In this document: piece by piece, positions 30,047 to 41,487 of the stretch | How positions within the stretch are numbered: position 1 is the stretch's first letter | How the letters are laid out: every line of letters starts with the position of its first letter | Assembly (NCBI GenBank): GCA_019925095.2 | Contig: CM034403.1 | Coordinates: 726,001-790,000 of the forward strand | Direction of reading: 5' to 3' | Source: Dendrolimus kikuchii | Taxonomy: Eukaryota > Arthropoda > Insecta > Lepidoptera > Lasiocampidae | DNA: 64,000 nucleotides | Translations under genes and position numbers: made by a program | Notes under the pieces: model-generated | The model's input: the letters and a program-made list of their open reading frames with translations, nothing else | Told to the model about the DNA's origin: nothing | Database searches by the model: none

Positions 30047-30901
30047 AGACGGACGTTCTGTCAAAAAGATTTGGAATGTGGCAGTTTGTTCCTACCTATT
30101 TGATAGCCGGGGCAGAAAATTCTCCTGAACAGAACCGTCACCCTGGTGATAGGGTGGTGTGTGGGGTTCAGCTCGGGGGACCAAAGTATCTTCGCTTGCA
30201 CGAACTTTGGCCATCCTTCTGGGACCCACTTGACCGACCAAATTGAATAGTCACAGAATGTAAGAGCTATAGATCATTAGTACTGATTTTCAATTTGGTC
30301 AGCTTCGCGATATTATTTCTTTTGTTTTAGTTTCGCCACGCGACGTTAGATCCTCGAATGCGCACACGCACACTGTTTTGATAGACACGATTGAATTTGA
30401 ACTTTGTGCAGCGGTAATAAAGTACAAATTGACGCTTTAGCGTTGGGAACACACCTACACTGCTTAGACAACAGTGGAAGCTTGTAATTTAATATGAACT
30501 TTATTGAATAGCAATAAAGTTCAAATTGACTCTATATGACAGCTGAACTCCTGCAATAAAAAAAAAGTTTAGCGTAAAAAATGACCCGAATATGGAAGGA
30601 GGCAATACAAGTCAACAAAAAATCCAGTTTCATTTTTTCGAACTACCTACTAGATACTACCTATTACTACTACTTCTAACTACTAGGTGTAGAAGTCTAC
30701 ACCTGGCAGTTCGATAGATAGATCATGAGCAATATAATAAAAATAAAAGGAATTAAAAATTCTATCGCCGTCAAGAAGAAGGAAATAAACACAAGACTAT
30801 AAATATTTATGAGGCGGAGATATTCAAATGCGTACAAATTATGTGCAAAGGAACGCGGATGCTCTTGGCGGCCATTGATATTTGACATTTCCGGATGTTT
30901 A
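30047..30901. other. Unassigned DNA with an S1 3' stub
   Basis: Only the last S1 bases, AGCTGAACTCCTGCAATAAA plus A tract, are present at 30542-30567. The rest is unassigned. Confidence 0.4.
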
Positions 30902-31674
30902 TCTATACTAATATTATAAAGCTGCAGAGTTTGTTTGTTTAAACGCGCTAATCTCAGGAACCGCTGGTCCGATTTTAAAAATTCTTTCAGTGTTGAATAG
31001 TACATTTATCAAGGAAAGCTATAGGCTATATTATATTTTTTTTTAAATTAGGGATCCTTACTAAAAGTCCAATAATGTAACCCAAGGTGTAAAAAAATGA
31101 CCCGAAAAAATCCTTACACGGCGTGCGCTGCGAAAACTATTGATTATAGAACAAAACAATGTACTACCACTTTGCAGAACATATAATTGTCTACAAAAAA
31201 TATTAGGGAACCATATGTCTAACTATTGTAGTTATCTCACAGTAAGTGTTTTCTTTTATTTTTTTAAATAATTAAAATGCCGTCGCTTCAAAAACTCTTT
31301 ATTTTGTACCTTGGTATTAATCCTTATCAAAATAAATTACTCCATATTCAAGAAGAATTCAATACCTTTCTAGAACGTTTTGAATTATTCAATTGGGACG
31401 TTTCATTCAAAAGATATCGCGATATTTAAAATGTAAGTATTAGTGTTGTAGCCAAATATACTAACATTGTTTGATTGATCGCGCTAATCTCAGGAACTAC
31501 TGGTCCGATTTGAAAAATTCTTTCAGTGTTGGATAGCCGATTTATCGACGAAGGCTATAGGCTATATATAATCACGCTAAGACCAATAGGAGCAGAGCAC
31601 CAATGAAGAATGTTTCAAAATCGGAGGGTTTTAAAAACAAATTCCACGCGGACGACGTCGCGGGCACAGCTAGT
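30902..31674 (+). mobile_element. Helitron H1, non-autonomous, complete
   Basis: It starts TCTATACTAATATTATAAAG and ends GTCGCGGGCACAGCTAGT, inserted between A and A/T-rich DNA. It encodes no Rep/helicase. A second copy of the same length is at 47871-48652. Fragments lie at 1-105, 35227-35475, 36897-37008 and 40874-41108. Confidence 0.75.
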
Positions 31675-32092
31675 AATATTATAAAATTCTAAACATGCCG
31701 TGTCTTTACATTGAAGCTATGAAAAAAAAACAACTGGAATACACTATATAAACGATGGAAAACACTATGCATTTTTTTTTAGATCTCTTGTCCATTTGTT
31801 TGATTGTTCGGGATTCACATAAAAGCTATTGGGCTGATTTCGATGCGGTTATCGCTGACCGACAGCCAACTCTTAGACTTAAAGATTTTAATTTTATCTT
31901 AGGAATCCCGCGGGAACTTTTCTGGGAATCATTTAAAATGGACAGATAAAAAAAAGTCGAATTTCTAAGTGATTTTTTCATTGATCGACAGCAAATTTTA
32001 TGTAATAAAATGTGCGATTTTTTTTTATTACGACAATCCCGCGGGAATTTCAAAACAAGCGTGGACGAAGTCGCGAGCATATCCTAGTTACA
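31675..32092 (+). mobile_element. Helitron-like, 3' part
   Basis: It contains AATCCCGCGGGAACTTTTCT, a second AATCCCGCGGGAATTTC, and ends GTCGCGAGCATATCCTAGT, a Helitron-type end. Its interior is paralogous to the DNA around 53856-54014 and 54464-54540. Confidence 0.5.
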
Positions 32093-32179
32093 TATACTAT
32101 TTTGTTTTATTCAAAAAACACACAGTTTATAACTAAATTCATACTAGTATTCTCTTCAGTTTTCGCGACCAGTAAAAAT

Positions 32180-32278
32180 AATAAAACTACGTTTTGACGG
32201 CTTTAAACGCGCTATTTTATTTGAAACGAAACGTCGGAATAAAAATCAAATAAAATACCGCGCTTAAAACCGTTAAAT
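32180..32278. repeat. PLE pLTR remnants in inverted orientation
   Basis: AATAAAACTACGTTTTGACG at left and CCGCGCTTAAAACCGTTAAA at right face each other across GAAACGTCGG. Both are PLE terminal sequence. Confidence 0.65.
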
Positions 32279-32686
32279 ACATATTTTTTTTAAACAATAA
32301 CCAGTTATCAGTTTTCACATAGTTCTATATGGCTTGCTTACATAACTGTAAGTAGTTATGATGATATAATTATTGTTGAAGGAATAGATGAAAAAAAATG
32401 AAAGAAAGAAAGAAAGAAGAAAGAAAATAATGTTTATTTAGAGATATTTAAAATTATTAAAGTATACATAATAAGGAGAAAAAATAAGGAATAAACCAAT
32501 ATAGATTTCGCCAAATAAGTATATAGAATAAAATAATAATCTATTGCTATAAATGTATGCGTATATAGGTGTTTTTTTGTGGTAATTGTCTCAATACATT
32601 TTGCCTTATTAGGCGTGCAATTTTCACATCTTATAACTAAATCTAAATTGAAACTAATAACATTACTATAATAATTAAATAAATTC
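32279..32686. other. Unassigned DNA with (GAAA)n
   Basis: A (GAAA)n-like tract lies at 32399-32428. No gene was seen. Confidence 0.4.
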
Positions 32687-32690
32687 GATT

Positions 32691-34242
32691 TGTAACGTGC
32701 ATAATATAAAACGGCGCGGGAGGCGCCACTGTGCCGCTGTCTACCCCTCCCGCTCCTCATACGATGCTTGGATACCGGCCTTTAGGCCGGCCGTCAGTCC
32801 TCTGTTACGTCATACTGGCGCCCAACGTGGGGCCTTGAAACTTCACTCTATCGATTTACGAACCGGCTACACTCCAGGGAAGACTGGTGTCCTAGTGGAC
32901 ATGCTTAGCCACCCAGTTATAGACGACGTTCCGTATGTCATGTCCTCACGGATGAATCCGACTACTTATCTTCTATCATCGCAGAAGACTGGGGAAGTCG
33001 TCGATAGGTATCACTTGTCGGATTTGCGTAGGTTCCATGCTAGTGATGGTGAATATCGGTCGTTCCTAAAGTGTGTTAGAGGTCAGCCGCGGAAGATTCG
33101 TTCGCAGGCATTATTTCTGTTGTTTGTCCATTCGGGAAGTTTCCCTCTTGGACAAAAGGGGGGGTATGTAACGTGCATAATATAAATCGGCGTGGGAGGC
33201 GCCACTGTGCCGCTGTCTACCCCTCCCGCTCCTCATACGATACTTGGATACCGGCGTTTAGGCCGGCCGTCAGTCCTCTGTTACGTCTTACTGGCGCCCA
33301 ACGTGGGGCCTTGAAACTTCACTCTATCGATTTACGAATCGGCTACAGTCCAAGGAAGACTGGTGTCCTAGTGGACATGCTTAGCCACCCAGTTATAGAC
33401 GACGTTCCGTATGTCATATCCTCACAGATGAATCCGACTACTTATCTTCTATCATCGCAGAAGACTGGAGAAGTCGTCGATAGGTATCACTTGTCGGATT
33501 AGCGTAGGTTCCATGCTAGTGATGGTGAATATCGGTCGTTCCTAAAGTGTCTTAGAGGTCAGCCGCGGAAGATTCGTTCCTAGGCATTATTTCTGTTGTT
33601 TATCCATTCGGGAAGTTTCCCTCTTGGACAAAAGGGGGGGTATGTAACGTGCATAATATAAAACGGCGCGGGAGGCGCCACTGTGCCGCTGTCTACCCCT
33701 CCCGCTCCTCATACGATACTTGGATACCGGCGTTTAGGCCGGCCGTCAGTCCTCTGTTACGTCATACTGGCGCCCAACGTGGGGCCTTGAAACTTCACTC
33801 TATCGATTTACGAACCGGCTACACTCCAGGGAAGACTGGTGTCCTAGTGGACATGCTTAGCCACCCAGTTATAGACGACGTTCCGTATGTCATGTCCTCA
33901 CAGATGAATCCGACTACTTATCTTCTATCATCGCAGAAGACTGGAGAAGTCGTCGATAGGTATCACTTGTCGGATTTGCGTAGGTTCCATGCTAGTGATG
34001 GTGAATATCGGTCGTTCCTAAAGTGTCTTAGAGGTCAGCCGCGGAAGATTCGTTCTTAGGCATTATTCCTGTTGTTTATCCATTCGGGAAGTTTCCCTCT
34101 TGGACAAAAGGGGGGGTATGTAACGTGCATAATATAAAACGCCGCGGGAGGCGCCACTGTTCCGCTGTCTACCCCTCCCGCTCCTCATACGAGACTTGGA
34201 TACCGGCGTTTAGGCCGGCCGTCAGTCCTCTGTTACGTCTTA
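32691..34242 (+). mobile_element. Tandem array of a miniature LTR retrotransposon (TRIM-like)
   Basis: Three exact 476-bp periods plus a final LTR. The 124-bp LTRs start at 32691, 33167, 33643 and 34119 with TGTAACGTGCATAATATA. Each interior begins with TGGCGCCCAACGTGGGGC (first at 32816-32833), the primer-binding-site sequence known for tRNA-Lys of the MPMV/visna type. Each ends in a purine tract, ACAAAAGGGGGGG, before the next LTR. GATT occurs on both outer sides (32687-32690, 34243-34246). The interiors keep only a short coding remnant. Confidence 0.85.
32697..33185 (+). pseudogene. Short ORF of the miniature LTR element, unit 1
   Basis: A 162-codon frame running from the LTR through the interior. 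The middle, MNPTTYLLSSQKTGEVVDRY followed by HLSDLRRFH, resembles the C-terminal strand-rich end of LTR-retrotransposon integrases (…TYLL.S..TG..V..YH.SDLR.F). Equivalent frames are at 33173-33502 (cut by TAG) and 33649-34059 (cut by TAG near 34057). It is most likely a relic of pol, not a functional gene. Confidence 0.5.
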
Positions 34243-34348
34243 GATTATATTAAATGTCAAGCAAAGCAATAGTTACAGGAATACATAGTAATCATTAGAA
34301 TTTATCAATTATATAATCCTCGATTTTATAGTAGCATTTAATTATCAT

Positions 34349-34926
34349 GAGCGTGCATGACAAGAGTTATGAATGTCAAAGAAGCAAGTGAGGTGTGTAA
34401 GAATAAGCCTGAATGGCGCTCTGTTGTTCGTGCCTACCCCGCAAGGGAACTGGCATGAAGTTATGTATGTATGTAAACAGATTGAATGAAGACAAATTGG
34501 ATCAATTTGTTTTGCGCAGAACTGAAAGCAAACTACGACAGTCTATTGAAGAATTTAATTTTACATTTACATGAATCACTTTTTGCTTGATATTATACGG
34601 TTCAACCAAATTGATGAACTTTGAAATGAAAGGCAGAGAACTAAATCGTCACCACGGTATTAAATTTCATATATATTTAATGTATCAATATTATTTTTAA
34701 ATTAATTACTTTGGTTGTTTCGTCTACAATAAAAGGCAGAAATGAACCGTCTAAGATCGTGTACTAGCAGAAGGTGATGTCGGGAGCCTTAAGAACAGAC
34801 GAGCGTGCATGACAAGAGCTATGAATGTCAAAGAAGCAAGTGAGGTGTGTAAGAATAAGCCTGAATGGCGCTCTGTTGTCGGTGCCTAGCTCGCAAGGGA
34901 ACTGGTGTGAAGTTATGTATGTATGT
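34349..34926 (+). mobile_element. Double T1 LINE insertion
   Basis: A T1 tail (34349-34474), 280 bp of other DNA, and a second T1 tail (34755-34926) lie together between two copies of ATTTAATTATCAT (34336-34348 and 34927-34939). Confidence 0.7.
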
Positions 34927-34939
34927 ATTTAATTATCAT

Positions 34940-35226
34940 TTTTTTTTTTGATATCCTTTAAATAATAATATGGATCTTTGCTTCTTTATATTGTATAAGC
35001 TACAAGAAAAGAAAGAATATAATATATGCATAGATTAGGGAACAGAAGGCGCATATCACATTACTGTCGTTTTATTACCTACTTTTCAGACTTTAATAAA
35101 AGCGATACGAATATTGTTAGCTCGCGCGCGACACCAGCGCCACGTCGCGTCGCGGAGAAATTCTAAAATTGAATTTCAATTTCACTCTAGAAATTATTTC
35201 CTATTTTATTGGTTTCGGTAGTTGCA
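34940..35226. other. Unassigned DNA
   Basis: No element recognised. Confidence 0.35.
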
Positions 35227-35475
35227 TTTTTAGCTTCTGCCCGCGACTTCGTCTGCGTGGAATAGTTACAAAAAAGTAAGTAAAAAAACTCCCCGATTTT
35301 GAAATATTGGTGCTCCGCTCCTGTTAATCTTAGTCGTGATGATATATAGACTATAGCCTTCCTTGATAAATGGGCTATCTAACACTGAAATAATTTTTGA
35401 AATCAGATCAGTAGTTCCTGAGATTAGCGCGTTCAAACAAACAAACTCTTCAGATTTATATATTAGTATAAAATA
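35227..35475 (-). mobile_element. Helitron H1 short derivative
   Basis: The minus strand carries TATACTAATATATAAATCTG at its 5' end and CAGACGAAGTCGCGGGCAGA near its 3' end. The canonical CTAGT is lost. Confidence 0.6.
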
Positions 35476-35510
35476 TAAGATGTACCATCTTATTTTATTG
35501 TTTGTTTATT

Positions 35511-35866
35511 GCCAGGTGGTAGGGCATTTGCCCGACTGGATGGCCACCACCCCTGGTCTAAAGTATGTCGCCATAACAACAGGCAGACGGCCCACTTGAT
35601 GGAAAGCGGTTACCATCGCCTATGGATATTTGCAACACCAAAGCTGCTGCACAAATGCGCTGCTGCTCTCTTAAGGGAGACTGGAACCTGGTCACTAATG
35701 CCGGAGCACAACTCAAGGTTGTTATGGCGACATACTTTAGACCAGGGGTGGTAGCCATCCAGTCGGGCAAATGCCGTACCACCTGGCTGTGGGTTGTTAA
35801 GTCGCCTCTTACGACAGACCGCCCCAACGCAGGAAATTGTATTCTTTCTCCGTTCCTGCACGGATA
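35511..35866. mobile_element. S1 foldback: plus fragment joined to a minus copy
   Basis: 35511-35580 is a plus-strand S1 piece starting GCCAGGTGGTAGGGCATTTG. It abuts a minus-strand S1 copy (35581-35866) lacking its poly(A) end. The two make a roughly 70-bp inverted repeat (pairing with about 35706-35787). Confidence 0.75.
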
Positions 35867-36099
35867 AAAATAATTAATCGGATCAAATCACTACAATCCC
35901 AATAAACGTCTAAAGCAAAGTGTTTGTACCAACAAACAACCGACCAATTAGCCTTCACTCATATAGAAGCCCTTGAACTGCGTAGCCCCGTAGTGGGATC
36001 CCCGTCCCACTCGTGGGCACAATTGAGGCTGTAAATAAAAACCCACTCAGCCGCGCCACGACTCGTCTGCGCCGGAAACTGGGGGCGATGCGAAATGAA

Positions 36100-36775
36100 A
36101 TGTAGTAAGTCAAGTTGGTAACGACTAGATATTTAATATTACTTATTTACATAATCCCAATTACTTATCTATATATTAATACATGAAACAAAAACACAAC
36201 AAAAACTTTGTACCCCTTCGGCCTTACTGATAATAATCTCGTTAAGAAACGATTAGCCATCTCTTAAGTAAGGGAATCAGAATCAGACCCTAATCGATGA
36301 ATATCTTTATTTTTCACTTATAAACGTGTATTACCTGTTGTTTACCTAAGAGGAGCACAGATAAACGAAATTTGAATGATTAACGTAGATTGTACCCAAA
36401 ATATTCGACTAAAGAGGAGTTTATGAGTAAGATTTTCACTAATCAGTTGCTGAGCAGTTTCTTTAAATTTAAGAAACGATTATAAGTAAGGCCCTTATAG
36501 TTTATATAGAAGAGTGCAGAATGCTATTTTTTTTTAATTATGCATAAAAAATACATTAAATCAATAAAAAAAAACATTACACATGCTACCATGTATTTGA
36601 CTCAAACACGCATATATACTCTTTTGTTTATTGTTAAAGCCAAATTAACAGTGTAGCCTTGGCGAAATCTGTGATTATAGAAGTATAGTTTTTGACAACA
36701 GAACCTTAATAATATTCAAACTTATAATTTAAATTAATTATTATGGTCGAATTTCGACCACGGACGACCACTAGT
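36100..36775 (+). mobile_element. Helitron H2 copy (5' end uncertain)
   Basis: It ends GGACGACCACTAGT, preceded by the palindrome TGGTCGAATTTCGACCA, a Helitron-type 3' hairpin followed by CTAGT. The body (TAGCCTTGGCGAAA, GATTATAGAAGTATAGT) is shared with 45780-46394 and, inverted, 57372-57596. The DNA from 35867 to 36100 is unassigned. Confidence 0.55.
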
Positions 36776-36785
36776 TTATATAATA

Positions 36786-36896
36786 CATACATAACTTCAC
36801 ACCAGTTCCCTTGCGGGGTAGGCACGAACAACAGAGCGCCATTCAGGCTTATTCTTACACACCTCACTTGCTTCTTTGACATTCATAACTCTTAAT
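36786..36896 (-). pseudogene. T1 LINE tail
   Basis: (CATA)n followed by the complement of the PARELA…NKPEWRSVV…KEAS coding segment. It is cut off within the MNVKEAS codons. Confidence 0.65.
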
Positions 36897-37008
36897 AAAA
36901 CTAATAAAACTATTGATTATAGAACAAAACAATGTAATACCACTTTGCAGAACATATAATTGTCTACAAAAAATATTGCGTAACCGTATGTCTAACTATT
37001 TTAGTTAT
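36897..37008 (+). mobile_element. Helitron H1 internal fragment
   Basis: It matches the H1 interior (ACTATTGATTATAGAACAAA, CTTTGCAGAACATATAATTG). It is interrupted by the PLE composite at 37009. Confidence 0.6.
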
Positions 37009-37713
37009 AATAAAACTACGTTTTAACGGTTTTAAGAGCAGCAATTTAATTGGATTATGGTTTTTCCGACGTTTCGGCCACTTTTCAGTGACCGTCAAAC
37101 ATGCCTAGCTCTAATAATTTTATACAATATTAAAATGGGTGGATATCGAATCTGATGTAGTGGTTGGGTTTATCCAGCGTGTGTTCACTGATCGCAGACT
37201 TCGTAGACCTTGTGTGTTTCATGTCTGACATGAACCTGTTTGGGATTCAATCATCAAAACTATTAAGACCCAAACCCAGCAAAAACCAGCTGCCAGACCT
37301 CAAGACACTGTGAGCTCTTTCTGCGTACAACGGAACACAAACCAACTTGACTGATAATTCCTTTTATTTTTCCTTCCATCCATTCTAATATTATATAAAA
37401 TTATTAGAGCTAGGCATGTTTGCTGAAGAGTTTCTTGCGCCGCTTCTTCTCTTCAAGCCATAACATGTTGCGAAACAGTAATAAATTAGATTAGGCGCCC
37501 ACAGAGTAAATAATAACTATAAACAAAATTAAAACTAAATAATTAAAATGAACAAGTTGGCGGTAGGCTAAATAAAACTTTAACAATACTCGTTGACACT
37601 TGACATCTTTGTCTTCCGTGATCACGGCCACTGAAAAGTGGCCGAAACGTCGGAAAAACCAAAATCAAATAAAATTACCGCGCTTAAAACCGTTAAAACG
37701 TAGTTTTATTATT
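37009..37713. mobile_element. PLE composite, inverted and truncated
   Basis: Minus-strand pLTR and two minus-strand gene pieces (37013-37233, the second matching 6833-6912) are joined to a plus-strand 3' end (37232-37713). The latter encodes KTIKTQTQQKPAARPQDTVS and a hammerhead-like motif at 37614-37655. Confidence 0.75.
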
Positions 37714-38002
37714 TATTTTTAGATATGTATAAAACCAATAAGACATGTGTAATATCAAATAGACTATTACAACTAACGCCATCTGTTCGAAAACTAAAGA
37801 ACTAATATCGATGTAAACATGTAAACAGAATGTTGTTTAGTTAAACATACGCCGGATTTTTATGGTTAAGCAGAAATAATTAGTCAATAATTAATTAATT
37901 ATCAGTGGGTAGAAAACTTCCTGAGCCCTCCTAAAGCACCGCGTTTTGATAGTATAAATAATTTTAATTATTGTTTAAACAATAATGCTGCGATGTTTTG
38001 TT
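37714..38002. other. Unassigned DNA
   Basis: Nothing recognised. Confidence 0.35.
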
Positions 38003-38562
38003 AGATGATAGAAACTATTCTGAATGGAGCGTTAGGTAAACTTATAGGCGCTAAGAACCTCAGCCAGAAGGCCCAGCTTGCCATACACAACGTGGTGCTG
38101 GTACCTACGCTCACGTATGGAAGCGAGAGTTGGGTATGGAAGAAAGAGCATGAAAGTAGAATAAACGCGGTCAAGACGCGAGCACTGCGCAAAATCTGCG
38201 GAGTGACGCTCGCGGACCGCGTTCATAATACCGAAGTAAGAAAGAGAGTGTCGGGGTGAAGGTAAGGAAAGGAATGCTCCGGTGGTTCGGGCATGATGAA
38301 AGAATGACTAAACAGATATACAATGCAAAAGTGGATGGATGCAGAAGTCGTGCAAGGCCACGACACACCTTCCATGATCAAATTGATCGTGTACTAGCAG
38401 AAGGTGATGTCAGGAGCTTTAAGAACAGACGAGCGTGCATGACAAGAGCTATGAATGTCAAAGAAGCAAGTGAGGTGTGTAAGAATAAGCCTGAATGGCG
38501 CTCTGTTGTTCGTGCCTATCCCGCAAGGGACCTGGCGTGAAGTTATGTATGTATGTATGTAT
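38003..38562 (+). pseudogene. T1 LINE tail, longest copy
   Basis: It extends further 5' than the others: KLIGAKNLSQKAQLAIHNVV, then PTLTYGSESWVWKKEHESRI and ALRKICGVTLADRVHNTEVR. A short deletion and frameshift follow near 38255, and then GMLRWFGHDERMTKQIYNAK to the end PARDLA and (GTAT)n. The order (LTYGSE.W, then LRKICG..L.DRV, then RWFGH.ER) fits an RTE-like LINE. Confidence 0.7.
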
Positions 38563-39097
38563 AAAAACTACCTTCGATGATTTGACTGTCTGCTTCCCTG
38601 TCAGAGAAAATCGCCTTGACATACTGTAAAATTTTTACCGCTACATGGATTCCTCGGTCCTTACGCTTTGCATGCATTCGCAATGGGTTTGAGACTGGGC
38701 CGGAATTTGCACTCACTTCATATTTGCCTCAAATGCATTAGTCGTCTGAATGTGATGCTCGTGTTTAGAGCCATATGCTATTGAAGTGTATAACTAAGAT
38801 CTGTTTGTTTTATCTCCTCCTTGTTAAATAGGACTCAGCGGAGTTTTTGTTTTTTCAAAATTTTCCAAATTTTATAATTAATATAATAATAATAATAAAT
38901 TAATTAATATAATAAGTTATTCTTAGGGTACACCACAACACAAACATGCATTCATTAAATGTCACACACAATAACAAAGTAACAAATAAGCGTGTACGAC
39001 TTCCTAACTTCTTAAATGTAATTGTAAAAAAGGGTACGGAACTAGAGTCCGTAGTTGTTAATAATACTAATTAAAAATAATAATAATAATATAATAT
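38563..39097. other. Mostly unassigned DNA with a short shared repeat
   Basis: The block at about 38930-39065, with AAAGGGTACGGAACTAGAGT, is shared with 47505-47655. The rest is unassigned. Confidence 0.4.
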
Positions 39098-39817
39098 TGT
39101 TACGACCTGGACGCCGACAAAATACAAATTCACACCTGCATATCTGTAGACATTGTATTACCTTTTCGGCATTTGGACTTCTTTTGTTTACTTTATTGCC
39201 AGGTGGTAGGGCATTTGCCCGACTGGATGGCTACCACCCCTGGTCTAAAGTATGTCGCCATAACAACCTTGAGTTGTGTTCCGGCATTAGTGACCAGGTT
39301 CCAGTTTGCCTTAAGAGAGCAGCAGCGCATTTGCAGCAACTTGGTGTTGCAAATGTCCATAGGCGATGGTAACCGCTTTCCATCAAGTGGGCCGTCTGCC
39401 TGTCTGCTGATCTCCTGCAATAAAAAAAAAAAAAAAAAAACTTTGTGTTTACAATTTGTGATTAGAAAAGCAGTCCATTGTGTATTGTAGTCTTTTATGG
39501 TAGTCATTAGCCAGGTGATTCTAGGAAATTCAGTCCACGCGGCCGAGCAGACCTATTGCATTTGTACAGTATAAAGCAATGTCCCAATTGAGAGATGAGG
39601 CAGTCAAGCGATAACCACAACACAAGCAACGCAAGACGTGTGTACATTCGATAATCTATATAGTGACGGACTTTGCGCGTGTTATTAAATCGTGCATTGC
39701 GTTTGCACTGGTTGTGTTCAGTTATATTTGTACCTGTGTTATACGTGTTTGTATAGTTCTAATAAATTCTATAATAATGCCAATGGCATTTTAATTCGAG
39801 TTCCGCAACTCGTAACA
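39098..39817 (+). mobile_element. Solo LTR-A carrying an S1 copy
   Basis: TGTTACGACCTGG to CAACTCGTAACA, with the family core TATAGTGACGGACTTTGCGC. The left flank is ATAT and the right flank AGAT. An S1 insertion splits it at 39198-39440. Confidence 0.75.
39198..39440 (+). mobile_element. S1 retroposon, 5'-truncated at GCCAGGTGG
   Basis: It starts at GCCAGGTGGTAGGGCATTTG and ends with a long A19 tail, suggesting a fairly recent insertion inside the LTR. Confidence 0.8.
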
Positions 39818-40020
39818 AGATATATAATTGTGGCTAAAGCTAAATAAACACATTAACATCAAAATATTTAGGTATAACAATAAAGACATGCGTATCAATA
39901 TTATTTTTCTTTTTCTTTGTTTATAATCTATGTTAAGTATATTTTATTTAAATTAGTTTTAATCATTGTAATGGTGGTCTGGAAGATAACGCCAGCGGCG
40001 ATAAGACCTCGCATTGTATA

Positions 40021-40537
40021 TGTTGGGCGTGCGGGCGCAGGGGTCGCCCTAAACGAAACACCCCTTAGGAAGTTGACTGAATTTATTTATAGGCGCTACA
40101 ACAGCAACAGGTGCGATCAGCACAACTGTATCAAACGGCACGTTCGAGGTTAACCAACACAACTTAGCACTAGCCCCGGACGTTACACTGAACGTAGATA
40201 GCACTAATTGTATCGATTACACCGATCAATACGAGTGGCACTAATCACAATCACTGGTGGTTCAAAATATCCACGTAGACACGCTGAGAGTCCGTTGGCT
40301 GTAGTCTTCCGAATGCTCCTTAATCTTCCTGGTCTTCCTTGTGTATATACTGACCAATGTGTGTATGTATTAGACCGAACGATTGGTGCCGTAGGCGCGC
40401 CGCGTACTTACTAAAGGTACTACAAAAAATGCAGACGCTTAGCAGCTAACGGAGCGAGCTATATATTCGCGGTAAGCGGGGCGTGAGGGTACGGGATTTC
40501 CGAGGGAGAGGTCAGGGGGGTGATTCTGTCCGCAACA
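40021..40537 (+). mobile_element. Solo LTR of a second family
   Basis: It starts TGTTGGGCGTGCGGGCGCAG and ends TCTGTCCGCAACA. The flanks are GTATA and GTGTA, a near-match 5-bp duplication. It interrupts a LINE 3' tail (39940-40020 and 40538-40590, the latter with GCAATAAAGAAC). It contains TATATATTCGCG near 40458. Confidence 0.65.
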
Positions 40538-40590
40538 GTGTATATACAAGTAACTTATGTATGCAATAAAGAACATTCATTCATTTAAAA

Positions 40591-40873
40591 GTAAGGAGGC
40601 TACATTTTCACGATTATACGAGCAAAATCTTGTTACCTCTTAATTACAGTTAAAATGTCATGAAGAAATCTTTTTATGTTATTCAAGATTTATACTCAAT
40701 GCCTTTATATAATGCATGCTGTGTTCGCACTCAGAAGGCCAGTCAGCAACCATATTATCTGTGTTCTAGTTTTGTATAAAGTAAGCTGAGTCATCCAGTT
40801 TGAGAACCAAACAAAAAAAAATGATTAACGATTCTATATTCATTTATTTTAACCTTTACTTACATAATATATT
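40591..40873. other. Unassigned DNA
   Basis: No feature recognised. Confidence 0.35.
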
Positions 40874-41108
40874 ACTAGATCTGCCCGCGACGTCGTCCGC
40901 GTGGAATTTATTATCAAAACCCCCCAATTTTGAAACATTCTTCATTGGTGCTCGGCTCCTATTAGTTCTAGCGTGATGATATATAGCCTATAGCCTTCCT
41001 CGTTAAATGGGCAATCTAACACTGAAATAATTTTTCAAATCAAACCAGTACTTCCTGAGATTAGCGCGTTCAAACATACAAACTTTTCAGCTTTATATAT
41101 TAGTATAA
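40874..41108 (-). mobile_element. Helitron H1 short derivative
   Basis: It begins ACTAGATCTGCCCGCGACGT (complement of a CTAGT end). It holds the GATTAGCGCGTTCAAACAT core and closes with TATATTAGTATAAGA. Confidence 0.65.
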
Positions 41109-41117
41109 GATAAGATA

Positions 41118-41250
41118 AGATTTGCTATGGTCTGGGTGTCTGGGATCGGCCCCAGAGCAGTCCATTGATATTACCCTTAACACAAGCGTAACTTGCTTAA
41201 TTTGGGGATATAAAATATGTGTTTGTCTGACCATTATGATTATTATACTG
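41118..41250 (+). mobile_element. S2 SINE, 3' half
   Basis: It shares GGTCTGGGTGTCTGGGATCG and ACACAAGCGTAACTTGCTTA with the full S2 copies. The tRNA-like head is missing. Confidence 0.7.
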
Positions 41251-41487
41251 TATTTATTTATTTAATTTTTTTTTAATATATAAAGATATTCTTTATTATT
41301 ATATAGTAGGTTGGGGAAAAAGTCTTTTCGCATATAGTATGTATGAACTTGTAGTAAGATCTCTTTGGCTATACCATTTGTATCTGGCTGGTTTTGGTAT
41401 CATTAAAAAGTTTTAATTTTAAAGAAGACAATTCCAAATTCAAATTAGGAAAATGTGTGATTTTCATTTGTTTTTCTTATTGTTAAA

